Positions 18,365 through 27,979 of a stretch of DNA of 64,000 nucleotides are shown here, piece by piece. The DNA comes from Planctomycetota bacterium. Lineage in GTDB: Bacteria; Planctomycetota; UBA1135; UBA2386. The translations under genes were made by a program, and so were the position numbers. Below the pieces are notes generated by a model, which saw nothing but the letters and a program-made list of their open reading frames with translations, was not told where the DNA came from and did not search any database. The DNA lies in the NCBI GenBank assembly GCA_014192625.1, contig BJHM01000012.1, positions 44,970-108,969 of the forward strand. The letters are read 5' to 3'. The first letter of the stretch is position 1; the number at the start of each line of letters is the position of its first letter.

Positions 18365-21052
18365 ATGATCGCGCACATGCTGAGCCTCCTAGCCGGCGTC
18401 GCATTCCTCGCTCCCCAAATCGATCCTGCGAGCTACCAACATCTCGAGTGGCGCTGCATTGGTCCGTTTCGCGGCGGGCGCACAGTCGGCGCAGCGGGCA
18501 TCCCCGAACGGCCCAACACTTTTTTTATCGGGGTCAATAACGGCGGCGTGTGGCGCACCGACGATGCAGGCCGCACCTGGGAGCCAGTGTTCGACGGCCA
18601 ATCGACCGGCTCGATTGGCACGCTGGCGATTGCGGCGAGCAACCCCGACGTGATCTATGTCGGCAGCGGCGAAGGGCTGCAGCGGCCCGACCTGTCGACC
18701 GGCGACGGCATGTTCCGATCAGACGATGGCGGCAAAACATGGCGCCACCTAGGCCTCGCCGATGCGCAACAAATCGCCAGCATCGCGATTGATCCGCAAG
18801 ACAGCGAACGCGCATTCGTGGCAGTGCTCGGCCATCCCTACGGCCCAAACGAGCAGCGCGGCGTGTTTCGCACGCTCGACGGCGGCAAGACCTTCCAACA
18901 CGTATTGCATCGCAATGCCGACTGCGGCGCAGCGGCGGTGCTACTCGATCCGCACGATGCCAAAACCGTGTTCGCCGTGCTGTGGGAAGCGCGTCAGGGG
19001 CCGTGGGAAAACGGTGCGTGGCAAGGCCCCGGCAGCGGCTTGTTTCGTTCGCGCGACGGCGGCACTACGTGGCAACCACTCACCACCGGCTTGCCAACCA
19101 TCGCAGAAGGTCTCGGCCGCATCGGCATCGCCATCGCACCAAGCGACTCGCTTCGCATGTATGCAGTGGTCGACGCACCAAAGCTTGGCGGCATTTTCCG
19201 TTCGGACGATGCAGGTGACTCATGGACGCGGGTCGCAACACAATCGCGGTTGTGGGGTCGCGGCAATGACTTCGCCGAAGTCAAAGTGCACCCGCGCGAC
19301 AAGAACACGCTCTACATCGCCAATACCAGCGCCTATCGCAGCAACGATGCCGGCGTCACTTTCACCTGCTTCAAAGGTTCGCCCGGCGGCGACGACTCGC
19401 ACACGTTCTGGATCAATCCCCTGCATCCCGAAGTGATGCTGCTGGTCGGCGACCAAGGTGCCGCCGTGAGCGTCAACGATGGCCGCACATGGAGCAGTTG
19501 GTACAACCAGCCAACGGCGCAGCTGTATCACGTCATCACCGACAACGGCTTCCCCTATCGCGTCTATGGCGGTCAACAGGAGAGCGGCTCAGTTGGCATT
19601 CAAAGCCGCGGCCGCGATGGGCACATCACGTTTCGCGACTGGCATCCCGTTGGCGGCGACGAGTATTCCTACTTCGCGCCGGACCCGCTGCATCCCGATC
19701 TGGTCTATGGCGGCAAGGTCACGCGCTTCCACATGGACACCGGTTTCAACGAGCCATGCGGTCCCGACCGGCAACAACTCGGCCTGCGGATGCTGCGCAC
19801 CGCGCCGTTAATTTTTTCGCCAGTCGACCAGACCTCGCTCTATCTCGGCGCGCAGAAGTTGCTGCGGACGCGCGACGGCGGCGCACATTGGGATGTGATC
19901 AGCCCCGATCTGTCGCGCGAGCAACCTGAAGTGCCGGAATGCATCGGCAAATACCGCACACAGGAGATGGCGAACATGAAACGGCGCGGCGTGATCTACA
20001 CGGTTGCCCCTTCGCACAAAGACGCCAGCGTGATCTGGTGCGGCACCGACGACGGCAGCATCCATCGCACCGCAGATGGCGGCGCAACGTGGCTCAATGT
20101 GACGCCAACAGAGCTGCCCGCCTGGAGCAAAGTGTCGATGATCGACGCTGGTCACTTCGATGCTGGCACCGCCTACGCAGCGATCAACAGCATCCGCCTC
20201 GATGACCAGCGGCCGCACATTCTGCGAACGCATGACGGCGGCAATTCATGGCAAGAGATCGTCACCGATCTGCCGAGTGGCCCGGTCAACACCGTGCGCG
20301 AAGATCCAAAAAGAACAGGCCTGCTCTACTGCGGCACCGAGCGCGCAGTATTCACTTCGCTCGACGATGGCGCGCATTGGTGCTCCCTGCGACGCAACAT
20401 GCCAGCCACCAGCGTGCGCGACCTGGTTGTGCACGACGACGACCTGGTCATCGGCACGCACGGCCGTTCGTTCTGGATCATGGACGGCATCGGCATGCTG
20501 CGACTGCTACCAGCACCGTCCGACCGGCCACTGCTTTTTGCACCGCAGATCGCATATCAAGTCGAACGCAGCCTGAACACCGATACGCCGCTGCCGCCCG
20601 AGGAACCTGCCGGCCAGAATCCGCCCGATGGCGCGCTGATCGATTACTGGTTAGCAGCCACCGCAAAGCAAGTTGCCATCGAGATCCTGAACGGCAACGG
20701 CGCGGTGGTCATTGCGTTTGCCAGCGACGACGTGGTGACGGCGGCAAACCCGAATGCGCTTACGGTGATGATCGAATGGGCGCGCACGCCGCAGCAGATT
20801 TCGACCGCGCGCGGCGCGCATCGCCTGGTCTTTGACCTGCGCCTGCCGCGCGCAATGAAGGAGCAGGGCCAACCAGGTCCCGGCTTCGTCGACGACGAGA
20901 ACTCGCTGCCGATTTCGGCGATCTGGCATGACACACCGTATATGCGGCAAGGCGAGTGGCTGCCGCCCGGCCGATACACGGTGCGGCTCAAGGTCGACGG
21001 CGTGAGCACGGAGCGGGCGCTCGACGTGCGCATGGACCCGCGACGCATGTAG
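18365..21052 (+). CDS. Secreted BNR/VPS10-like beta-propeller protein (glycosyl hydrolase-like)
   Basis: An 895-aa protein. The start MIAHMLSLLAGVAFLAPQ gives a signal peptide; the frame extends 318 bp further upstream but that part has no coding character. The body is a long beta-propeller with many Asp-box (BNR) repeats of SxDxGxTW form, for example TDDAGRTWEPV, SDDGGKTWRHL, RSRDGGTTWQPL, SDDAGDSWTRV and RTADGGATWLNV. This architecture (WRCIGPFRGGR start, VPS10/sortilin or photosystem-stability-type propeller, then a beta-sandwich tail from about 750) is common in secreted planctomycete and Bacteroidota proteins annotated as glycosyl hydrolases. True catalysis is unproven, and carbohydrate or protein binding is as likely. 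A 240-bp gap separates it from the cytochrome operon. Confidence 0.85.
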   Translation: MIAHMLSLLAGVAFLAPQIDPASYQHLEWRCIGPFRGGRTVGAAGIPERPNTFFIGVNNGGVWRTDDAGRTWEPVFDGQSTGSIGTLAIAASNPDVIYVGSGEGLQRPDLSTGDGMFRSDDGGKTWRHLGLADAQQIASIAIDPQDSERAFVAVLGHPYGPNEQRGVFRTLDGGKTFQHVLHRNADCGAAAVLLDPHDAKTVFAVLWEARQGPWENGAWQGPGSGLFRSRDGGTTWQPLTTGLPTIAEGLGRIGIAIAPSDSLRMYAVVDAPKLGGIFRSDDAGDSWTRVATQSRLWGRGNDFAEVKVHPRDKNTLYIANTSAYRSNDAGVTFTCFKGSPGGDDSHTFWINPLHPEVMLLVGDQGAAVSVNDGRTWSSWYNQPTAQLYHVITDNGFPYRVYGGQQESGSVGIQSRGRDGHITFRDWHPVGGDEYSYFAPDPLHPDLVYGGKVTRFHMDTGFNEPCGPDRQQLGLRMLRTAPLIFSPVDQTSLYLGAQKLLRTRDGGAHWDVISPDLSREQPEVPECIGKYRTQEMANMKRRGVIYTVAPSHKDASVIWCGTDDGSIHRTADGGATWLNVTPTELPAWSKVSMIDAGHFDAGTAYAAINSIRLDDQRPHILRTHDGGNSWQEIVTDLPSGPVNTVREDPKRTGLLYCGTERAVFTSLDDGAHWCSLRRNMPATSVRDLVVHDDDLVIGTHGRSFWIMDGIGMLRLLPAPSDRPLLFAPQIAYQVERSLNTDTPLPPEEPAGQNPPDGALIDYWLAATAKQVAIEILNGNGAVVIAFASDDVVTAANPNALTVMIEWARTPQQISTARGAHRLVFDLRLPRAMKEQGQPGPGFVDDENSLPISAIWHDTPYMRQGEWLPPGRYTVRLKVDGVSTERALDVRMDPRRM

Positions 21053-21292
21053 CCCCCGGTTGGCCATCGGTGCGCGCGCTGCCCGGGCGGCACGCGCGCA
21101 ACACGGAACGCCAATAGAAAAAAGTATCAGAAAAAATTCCGGCAGGCCCGCTAGTCAGCCACCGCAATGGTGCGCGCGACGCGACAAGTCGTGAGCCACT
21201 CGCGCCAGAATTATCACGGCTCTCAGATTGCGCTGGCGCACCAGAACATTAACTCTGTCACCGTCCCTTCTCGCACTTGCCAAACCCCCTGC

Positions 21293-23629
21293 ATGCATCC
21301 CATTCGCACGACCAAGAGGCACTTCCTAAGCCTCGCTTCCATCGCGCTGGCCCTCACCGCCTGCGGTGATTCCTTGCCAAATCGTGAGCCAATCGCGCCG
21401 CTCATCGCCGGCCTCGGCGACCAAGTGCTCCTTGCTCGCGACCGCGGCATGGTGCTGCTCGGCGAACTCAACTGCGTTGGTTGCCACCAAGCAACCGGCG
21501 GCATTGCGGTCCTTGCACGCAGCGGCCCCAAGCTCGCCGCCATCGGCAACCGCGTGCGACCGGATTTTCTGCGGCATTTTCTTACTGACCCGCATGCAAC
21601 CGACCCAGGCACGACGATGCCTGCAATGCTGTTTGATCGCAGCGCCTCGGCGCGCGAGGCAGCAGTCAGCGCCCTGTCCAACTATCTGCGCTCGTTCGCA
21701 AACGACGCACCATCCGTCATTGAACCGCATGATGCGGACGCAGCAGCACGCGGCAAAACGTTGTTCCACGAAGTCGGCTGCGTCGCCTGCCACGCGCCGC
21801 GCGATGAGCAAGGCAACGAACGGCCGCTGCCAGATTCACTGCCACTCGGCAACCTGAGCGCAAAGTACCGACCTGCCGCCCTGCGAGCGTTTTTACTTGC
21901 GCCGCAGGACGTGCGCCCCGATGCGCGGATGCCAGATCTGCACCTGACACCAACCGAAGCGCACGAACTGACGAGCTACCTGCTCGCTAGCAAGGCTTCT
22001 GCAGAACCGCCCCCGCCCGCCATCAACGCAACTGAGGTCGCCCTCGGCCGCACCTTGTTTGCCGAGCGCAACTGCGCTTCGTGCCATGCACTGCCGGACC
22101 CAACTCGCCCTGCGCCACGCACCGAAAAGCCGCTGCGCGAACTCGCCAACCACGACGCCGGCTGCCTGTCGTTATCGCATGGCAAGTGGCCCGCATTCGA
22201 ACTCACTGCCGAGCAGCGCAGCGATATTTTGGCCGCGCTGCGCAATCTCGACGCGCCGTTCACCGACGAGCAGCTCATCCACCAAAGCCTCGCACAAAGC
22301 AACTGCACGGCCTGCCACCAACGCGGCGAGTCTGGCGGTGTGACACCTGCGCACAGCAAATACTTCACGACCAACGATCAGAACATCGGCCAGGAAAGCA
22401 AAATCCCGCCGCCGCTCACGCTGGTCGGCGCCAAGCTGCAGCGGGATTGGCTGCAGGATGCGATCGCCAACGGCCAACTCGTGCGACCCTACCTGCGAAC
22501 TCGGATGCCAGGCTTTGGCCCTTTGATTGCGACCACGCTCACCGAGTTGCTCGCGCGCACCGACACGCTAAAGCCAATGACATTGCCCACGCCTCCCGAC
22601 GGCGACAAGCAGCAGGAGCAGATCCGCAATCTCGGCTGCGAGTTGGTTGGCGACAAGGGCATGAACTGCATCACTTGCCACGCGTTTGCTGGCGAGCGCG
22701 TTGGCACGATGGCCGCCGTGGACCTGATCGACGGAACAGGGCAACGCCTGCGCCGCGAATGGTTCCACCACTTCATGCGCGCGCCGTTCGATTTTCGGCC
22801 GGGCACGTTGATGCCACAATTCTTCGTCAACGGCACGTCATCGCGACCAAACCTCGGCGGCGGCGACGTTATGCAACAGATCGACGCAATGTGGCAATAC
22901 TTGGCCGAGGGTCGCAACACGCGGCAACCGAGCGGCCTGCGGCATCCTGCGATCGAGTTGCAGGCCGACAAAACCACCGTGCTGCTGCGCCGCAGCACAC
23001 AGCGCACCGGCAAGCGCGGCATCAACGTCGGCTTTCCCAATGGCGCAAGCCTCACCTTTGATGCCGAGAGTCTTGCCATGAATCAAATCTGGTGGGGCAA
23101 GTTTGTCGATGCCTCCGGCGTATGGTACGGCCAAGGCAGCGGCGAGGTGCATCCGATGAGCCAGCAACTCGCACAGTTGCCGAAGGGGCCTGCGTTCGCC
23201 TCGCTGTCCGACAACGATGCGCCGTGGCCAACTGCCACGCGGCGCGAACTCGGCGATCAGTGGCTCGGTTACGACCTTGATGCGCAGCAACGACCCTCGT
23301 TCCGCTATGCCTGTTCTGCGGTCACGATTACCGACGCGCCGATCGCGCTCGCTGCAGAGCAGGGCGCAAAACCAACCGTGCGCCGCACCCTCACCTTTGC
23401 CAGCGTGAAAGACTTTTTACTGAGCTTCCGCGCGGCGCGCGATCCTAGCATCAGCGACCTCGGCAACGGCGAAATCGCGGTCGGCAAGGCGCTGCGCATC
23501 ACGCTGCCGCCCGGCACATTCCGCATTCGCCAAGTGGAACAAGACCGCGAACTCATCGTGACGATTCCGATATCACAGGGTCACGCCGAACTGATCGTCG
23601 GTTACCGCTGGCAGGAGGAAGGCAAGTGA
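21293..23629 (+). CDS. Pentaheme c-type cytochrome lipoprotein
   Basis: A 778-aa extracytoplasmic protein. The chosen ATG gives a lipoprotein signal ending in the lipobox LTAC near residue 23; the longer frame upstream lacks this. Five CxxCH haem c-binding motifs are visible: CVGCH (about 61), CVACH (163), CASCH (261), CTACH (338) and CITCH (459). Between them are repeated cytochrome-c-like domains with MPAMLF or MPDL segments that may give the axial methionines. The last 200 residues are a separate beta-rich domain. It overlaps the next gene (TGATG). In planctomycetes and verrucomicrobia such cytochromes serve as electron acceptors for secreted dehydrogenases, so the partner is probably the downstream gene. 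Confidence 0.88.
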   Translation: MHPIRTTKRHFLSLASIALALTACGDSLPNREPIAPLIAGLGDQVLLARDRGMVLLGELNCVGCHQATGGIAVLARSGPKLAAIGNRVRPDFLRHFLTDPHATDPGTTMPAMLFDRSASAREAAVSALSNYLRSFANDAPSVIEPHDADAAARGKTLFHEVGCVACHAPRDEQGNERPLPDSLPLGNLSAKYRPAALRAFLLAPQDVRPDARMPDLHLTPTEAHELTSYLLASKASAEPPPPAINATEVALGRTLFAERNCASCHALPDPTRPAPRTEKPLRELANHDAGCLSLSHGKWPAFELTAEQRSDILAALRNLDAPFTDEQLIHQSLAQSNCTACHQRGESGGVTPAHSKYFTTNDQNIGQESKIPPPLTLVGAKLQRDWLQDAIANGQLVRPYLRTRMPGFGPLIATTLTELLARTDTLKPMTLPTPPDGDKQQEQIRNLGCELVGDKGMNCITCHAFAGERVGTMAAVDLIDGTGQRLRREWFHHFMRAPFDFRPGTLMPQFFVNGTSSRPNLGGGDVMQQIDAMWQYLAEGRNTRQPSGLRHPAIELQADKTTVLLRRSTQRTGKRGINVGFPNGASLTFDAESLAMNQIWWGKFVDASGVWYGQGSGEVHPMSQQLAQLPKGPAFASLSDNDAPWPTATRRELGDQWLGYDLDAQQRPSFRYACSAVTITDAPIALAAEQGAKPTVRRTLTFASVKDFLLSFRAARDPSISDLGNGEIAVGKALRITLPPGTFRIRQVEQDRELIVTIPISQGHAELIVGYRWQEEGK

Positions 23630-25110
23630 TGCGTCATCTACTGCGTCTGTTCTGCGTCTTCGCAAGCGCCAGCGCTGTGTGCGCACAAGAACTCGCCGCC
23701 ACCTGGGGCACTGGCCGCAGAGAGGCCAAGTATTACCGCATTGTCGACGTGCCGATGCCGCCCGACTTAGCCCTCGAAGTCGGCAGCTTCTGCACGCTAC
23801 CCGAAGGCCGTCTCGCAGTCGGCACGCGCCGCGGCGAGATCCTGCTGCTGACTGGCGCATTTGATGAACTACCCAAGCCGCGCATCCAGCGCTTCGCCAG
23901 CGGCCTCGATGAAGTGTTTGGCCTCGGCTACCGCCAAGGCGCGTTCTACGCGATGCAACAGACCGAGCTGTCACGCATCACGGACCAGGATGGCGATGGC
24001 AGCGCCGATCACTTCGACAACCTCAGCGACGTTTGGGGCTTTGAGCATTACCACGAGTTTGGCTGGGGTTCGCCGGTCATGCCGGACGGCAGCGTCTACG
24101 TGGTGCTCGGTCTGTCCGATTCTTACAGCTACAAGGCGCGCTATCGCGGCTGGGCATTCCAAATCACTGCCGAGGGCAAATCGATTCCGGTCGCGTGCGG
24201 CATTCGCAGTGCGGGCGGTGTTGGGCCCAATGAGCAAGGGGTGATGTTTTACGTCGAGAGCCAGGGGCCATGGAACGGCTCGTGCTCGCTCAAACAACTG
24301 CGAACGGGCGGCTTCATGGGCCACCCGATCAGCTTCCCTGGCTACGACGAACCACTCGGCGCAACGATGGGCAAGAAGCCGATCGAGCCCAACGACGACT
24401 CGCGGCTCGTAACCGAGTGCGCGCGCGTGCAAGAACTCGTGCCGTATGCGGTCGTGTTCCCGTATCGCAAGATGGGCCAGTCGATCACGACGTTCCGCAT
24501 CGATCGCACGAACGGCAAGTTTGGCCCGTTCGCGGGACAGTTGTTCCTCGGCGACTACAGCCTCAGCGTCGTCATGCGTGCGACCACCGAACTGGTGGAC
24601 GGCGTCTGGCAGGGTGCCTGCTATCCATTCCGCGAAGGCTTCGGCAACGGCATCCTCGCCGTCGAGTTTAGCGACAACGGCTATCTCGTCACCGGCGGCA
24701 CAAATCGCGGCTGGCCGGTGCGCGGCAATCGTCAGTTTGTGCTCGAACGGATCGAGTGGACTGGCGTGACGCCGTTTGAGATCGAGCGCATCACGATCGC
24801 AAAGGACGGCTTTCACGTGCGCTTTACAAAGCCGGTGGATCGTGCGACCGCTGCGCTGGCGGCCAACTACCAGCTGCAGAGCTACACGCACATCTATCAC
24901 GAAGGCTACGGCAGCCCCGAGGTTGATCAGACCACGCCGCGCACCACGCTCGCAACGCCATCCGAAGACGGCCGCACCGTGCACCTCACGATCGACGGCA
25001 TGGTGCTAGGCCACGTGCACGAGTTTGACCTGAGTGGCGTGCGCTCCGCCGATGGCGACGAAATTCTGCACAAGAACGCTTTCTACACCGTGAACCGGAT
25101 CCCCAAGTAG
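23629..25110 (+). CDS. Secreted DUF7133-like / PVC-type dehydrogenase propeller protein
   Basis: A 493-aa protein with a signal peptide (MRHLLRLFCVFASASAVCAQ). It starts at the ATG overlapping the cytochrome stop, with GGAGGAAGG upstream. The body reads as an NHL/sorbosone-dehydrogenase-like propeller: ALEVGSFCTLPEGRLAVGTR near 45, SRITDQDGDGSADHFDNLS near 118 and GWGSPVMPDGSVYV near 145. The C-terminal 90 residues form a beta-sandwich (RITIAKDGFHVRFTKPVDR). This is the set often annotated in PVC bacteria as membrane-bound-dehydrogenase-like or DUF7133. Coupling to a pentaheme cytochrome suggests oxidation of a sugar or polyol outside the cytoplasm; the substrate and cofactor cannot be read. 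Confidence 0.8.
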   Translation: MRHLLRLFCVFASASAVCAQELAATWGTGRREAKYYRIVDVPMPPDLALEVGSFCTLPEGRLAVGTRRGEILLLTGAFDELPKPRIQRFASGLDEVFGLGYRQGAFYAMQQTELSRITDQDGDGSADHFDNLSDVWGFEHYHEFGWGSPVMPDGSVYVVLGLSDSYSYKARYRGWAFQITAEGKSIPVACGIRSAGGVGPNEQGVMFYVESQGPWNGSCSLKQLRTGGFMGHPISFPGYDEPLGATMGKKPIEPNDDSRLVTECARVQELVPYAVVFPYRKMGQSITTFRIDRTNGKFGPFAGQLFLGDYSLSVVMRATTELVDGVWQGACYPFREGFGNGILAVEFSDNGYLVTGGTNRGWPVRGNRQFVLERIEWTGVTPFEIERITIAKDGFHVRFTKPVDRATAALAANYQLQSYTHIYHEGYGSPEVDQTTPRTTLATPSEDGRTVHLTIDGMVLGHVHEFDLSGVRSADGDEILHKNAFYTVNRIPK

Positions 25111-25112
25111 CC

Positions 25113-26162
25113 ATGCACAAGATTGCCTTCCTGCACGCGACCCTGATCGCTGTTGCTGCGTTTTCGCTGCCAATTCTGACGAGCTGCTCGGCACTAACGC
25201 CGGAGGAGCCCGAAAACCCAAAGTGGCTCACCTATCGCGGCGGCGATGGACCCGGGCACGGCAAGCACATCGTGCTGATCGCTGCCGATCAGGAATATCG
25301 CAGTGAAGAATCCATGCCGATGCTCGCGCGCATCTTGTCGGCACAACACGGCTACGACTGCACGGTGCTGTTCTCGGTCAACAAAGAAGGGCTCGTGGAT
25401 CCAACGATGAAGATCCGCTACGACGACAAGGCGGTGCTGCACGATATTCCAGGCATTGAGATGCTGGATCACGCAGACCTGATGATCTTGTTCAGTCGAC
25501 TGATCACGCTGCCAGCCGCGCAGATAAAACACGTCGTCGACTACGTGGACTCGGGCAAGCCGATCCTCGCAATCCGCACCGCCAACCACGGCTTCCTCGA
25601 CTCCTTCCCCTATCAACTGGACGGCAAGAACGTGCGATTTGGCGAGGACGTGCTCGGCGGCTCGTTCCTTTCACATCACGGCGACTGGCATGCGGACTCG
25701 ACGCGCGGCGTGATCGTCGAGGCGCAGCGCGGCCACCCGATACTTACCGGCGTGAACGACATCTGGGGCCCGTCCGACGTGTATCGCACGTATCCGGTCG
25801 GCAAGAGCTTGCCTGCGGATTGCACGGCGCTCGTCTACGGCCAACCACTGCTCGGTCGCAACCACGACGGCAAGCCGAACCCCGAGAAGGAACCGCTGCC
25901 GGTCGCCTGGACGAAGACGTGGACGGGTTCCACCGGTAAGCCAGCGCGCGTGTTCCATCTGACGATGGGCAGCTCGTATGACTTCAAGTGCAAAGACCTG
26001 CGCCGCCTCACGATCAACGGCGCCTACTGGTGCCTTTCACTTGAAGACCAAATCCGCGCAACGAGCAACGTCGACTACCTAGGTCCCTATGCTCCGCTTG
26101 ACTGCGGCTTTGACTACGCAGCACTTGGCGTGATCCCGCGCACCGTCGCTTCGTATCGCTGA
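25113..26162 (+). CDS. ThuA-like domain lipoprotein
   Basis: A 349-aa lipoprotein (lipobox LTSC, Cys about 26). The mature part is a ThuA/trehalose-utilisation-type class I glutamine-amidotransferase-like fold: HIVLIAADQEYRSEESMP near 50, LMILFSRLITLPAAQIKHVV near 125, GKPILAIRTANHGF near 150 and a conserved LTINGAYWC close to the C-terminus. It starts 3 bp after the dehydrogenase-like gene and is the third gene of the cytochrome operon. ThuA-like proteins next to secreted dehydrogenases are a recurring pattern in PVC bacteria; a role in 3-keto-sugar metabolism has been discussed for the family but is inference here. Confidence 0.85.
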   Translation: MHKIAFLHATLIAVAAFSLPILTSCSALTPEEPENPKWLTYRGGDGPGHGKHIVLIAADQEYRSEESMPMLARILSAQHGYDCTVLFSVNKEGLVDPTMKIRYDDKAVLHDIPGIEMLDHADLMILFSRLITLPAAQIKHVVDYVDSGKPILAIRTANHGFLDSFPYQLDGKNVRFGEDVLGGSFLSHHGDWHADSTRGVIVEAQRGHPILTGVNDIWGPSDVYRTYPVGKSLPADCTALVYGQPLLGRNHDGKPNPEKEPLPVAWTKTWTGSTGKPARVFHLTMGSSYDFKCKDLRRLTINGAYWCLSLEDQIRATSNVDYLGPYAPLDCGFDYAALGVIPRTVASYR

Positions 26163-26398
26163 CCCGCGGACCGAGTAAAGGCGCAGGTAATACGGCGACA
26201 AGTCGCTGCGTGCGCCTGAGCGGCTTTGCAGCGCCCCTACAGACCACCAAGTGACCGTTCCGCCATCCGGAATCCCCCGCGCGCTTTTGTCCGGCCGGTC
26301 CCTAGCCGAGGTCGCAGCATCGAACGAGATCGCAGACCTATTCTGCTGTGAAAGACGCGCGGCAGCGACGTCGTCCATAAGGCCAATAAGCGGGTCTG
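26163..26398. other. Non-coding flank at the left edge of the low-GC region
   Basis: Between the ThuA-like gene and the 3' end of the broken lipoprotein gene I see no supported gene. Base composition starts to fall here. No direct or inverted repeat marking an element end was found. Confidence 0.4.
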
Positions 26399-26794
26399 CT
26401 ATTCAGGCCCCTGTGTTGACTCTAAAAAGTCTGCTGTGTGAGTAGTGGCGACGGGCTTCGCGCGCGGGACGGGCTTCACGGCTGAAGGGCAGCCCTTTGC
26501 GTATCGTTGTTCCTGCAGATCGAAAAGGCGGCGCTCACCAGACTCCAGGGCAGCCCTGCGTTCCATATCATTACCAATCCCAAAATCTCCGAGGAACGCG
26601 AGGAACGCTGCGCCACTTGGAGCTCCCTGTTTCACTTGCGCTAGGAATGCCTCTGTCTATGCGATCTCCACAACGAGCTGCTCACACGTGAGTGACGCAC
26701 GTTCGGCATCAGTAAGTGGCATCTCCCGACCATAGCGGTGGGTTGCACACGAGACGGTCACCATCAGAAGTAAGGGAAAGGCGAGGATCTGCAT
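26399..26794 (-). pseudogene. Lipoprotein gene interrupted by an in-frame amber codon
   Basis: Read on the minus strand from the ATG at 26794, the frame gives a lipoprotein signal (MQILAFPLLLMVTVSCAT, lipobox Cys at 16) followed by HRYGREMPLTDAERASLTCE. It then meets a single TAG (codon 46, 26657-26659) and continues in the same frame with TEAFLAQVKQGAPSG, FLGDFGIGNDMERRAALESG and a YAKGC end. The pieces fit one small lipoprotein of a type I associate mainly with Proteobacteria, where the chain usually ends at that KGC; here it runs on about 30 more residues. The head-to-head neighbour starts only 44 bp away. Confidence 0.7.
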
Positions 26795-26838
26795 GGTTTG
26801 ACGAAATAGGATAAGCCTCACACGCATAACAATAAAAC

Positions 26839-27885
26839 ATGAAGCTGAAAAACATCATTGCCGCAGGTCTCATCGCTTGCGTAATTGCGTTTGTGTTGAT
26901 TCGAACCAGCATGCCGCCGATATCCACATTGGCTGCGACAAATCGGTATGGGATTAAGCAAGAAAATCAGACCGAGGTCTTTGTTGCTGCTGATGTTTCA
27001 CAGGCAGTTGCAGAAGGTGTGAAAGAGACGCTTGCGGCGGCGGTGAAATGCTGGGGGTCATCTGGTCGTCTCGAATTTTGGGTGCTAGGAGCAGACCGCG
27101 ACGCAGCCATGAAACTCGCTGCCGATTTTTGCGCGCGCCGCATAAAAAGAGGCGACCTGGCGGAAAAAGAATGCCTGGATGACATCGATAATAAGGATCA
27201 TGGATTTTTGATGTATCAGGCGGTTGGCGCGAAAGCGCTGTCGTCTGGACAACCTCAGATGGATGCAGCGAATAATGGTGGCAGTGAATGGGGGATCCAT
27301 AGATTGTCATCCTCCTTGCCGCTTGGATTTTCTAGCGCGCTCGACATCGCAGGTGAGGGCGATCAAATCACGATCTTGCATGAATATTGGCATTCTGTGC
27401 AACGCTCATTTTTGTCAACGCAGGATCAAGCTCGCAGTCAGGAGTTGATGGGTCCAGCTTGGTTTGTTGAAGGGTCGGCGGTTGCGATGGCAGAAATCAC
27501 TGCGACGAAACTCTTGGCATCTGGAGGACTTCCCAAGTGGAATAATTCTTCGCGCTCCTGGCCAAGCCTTACAGAGCGCATGGCGAACAAGATGAAGCAT
27601 GTGCAGATTATGCGGGACAAATGCGCCTCATTGTTGCCGGAGTCATATGGTGGCGAATGCAATCAGCTGGCTTATGACAGTGGCGGGTGGGCGATTCTCT
27701 ATTTGCTCAACAAGTTCGGCGAAGATGTTCTGCGCAAATCATTTCATCCTGAGGTTGAAAGCCTGGGTTGGGAGATATGTTTCAAGAAAACATTCAAGCA
27801 AAGCTCTGCGGAATTCGTCGCTGAATTTGCAAAGTTCATGGATTTGCCTCTAAGCGAACAGATCAAAATAGTCCCAGCGAATTAG
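26839..27885 (+). CDS. Probable gluzincin-type metallopeptidase, membrane-anchored or secreted
   Basis: A 348-aa protein with an N-terminal hydrophobic segment (IIAAGLIACVIAFVLI, about 5-20) acting as signal or anchor. Zinc motif HEYWH lies at 181-185 (HExxH form), followed 30 residues from its first His by WFVEGSAVAMAE, whose Glu at about 211 fits the third ligand of gluzincins (Glu-zincin or MA-like peptidases). Two cysteine pairs (near 117/124 and 258/267) may form disulfides. I do not recognise a named family. Codon choice and base composition are clearly lower in GC than in the flanking genes, which points to horizontal acquisition. Catalysis is inferred from the motif only. Confidence 0.7.
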   Translation: MKLKNIIAAGLIACVIAFVLIRTSMPPISTLAATNRYGIKQENQTEVFVAADVSQAVAEGVKETLAAAVKCWGSSGRLEFWVLGADRDAAMKLAADFCARRIKRGDLAEKECLDDIDNKDHGFLMYQAVGAKALSSGQPQMDAANNGGSEWGIHRLSSSLPLGFSSALDIAGEGDQITILHEYWHSVQRSFLSTQDQARSQELMGPAWFVEGSAVAMAEITATKLLASGGLPKWNNSSRSWPSLTERMANKMKHVQIMRDKCASLLPESYGGECNQLAYDSGGWAILYLLNKFGEDVLRKSFHPEVESLGWEICFKKTFKQSSAEFVAEFAKFMDLPLSEQIKIVPAN

Positions 27886-27979
27886 GCGTGACGGCCAACC
27901 CTGAAATGCTCCCTCCAGAGCTTCCATCCGATCTGACCTGCGCCCCCCCCCGTTCCATAGCCCCTGCTCTGGCTCCGCA

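Noticed and set aside
23971..24984. Minus-strand frame of 337 codons opposite the dehydrogenase-like gene
   Set aside because: It is antisense to a gene with clear family motifs and is rich in residues expected from reversed GC-rich codons.
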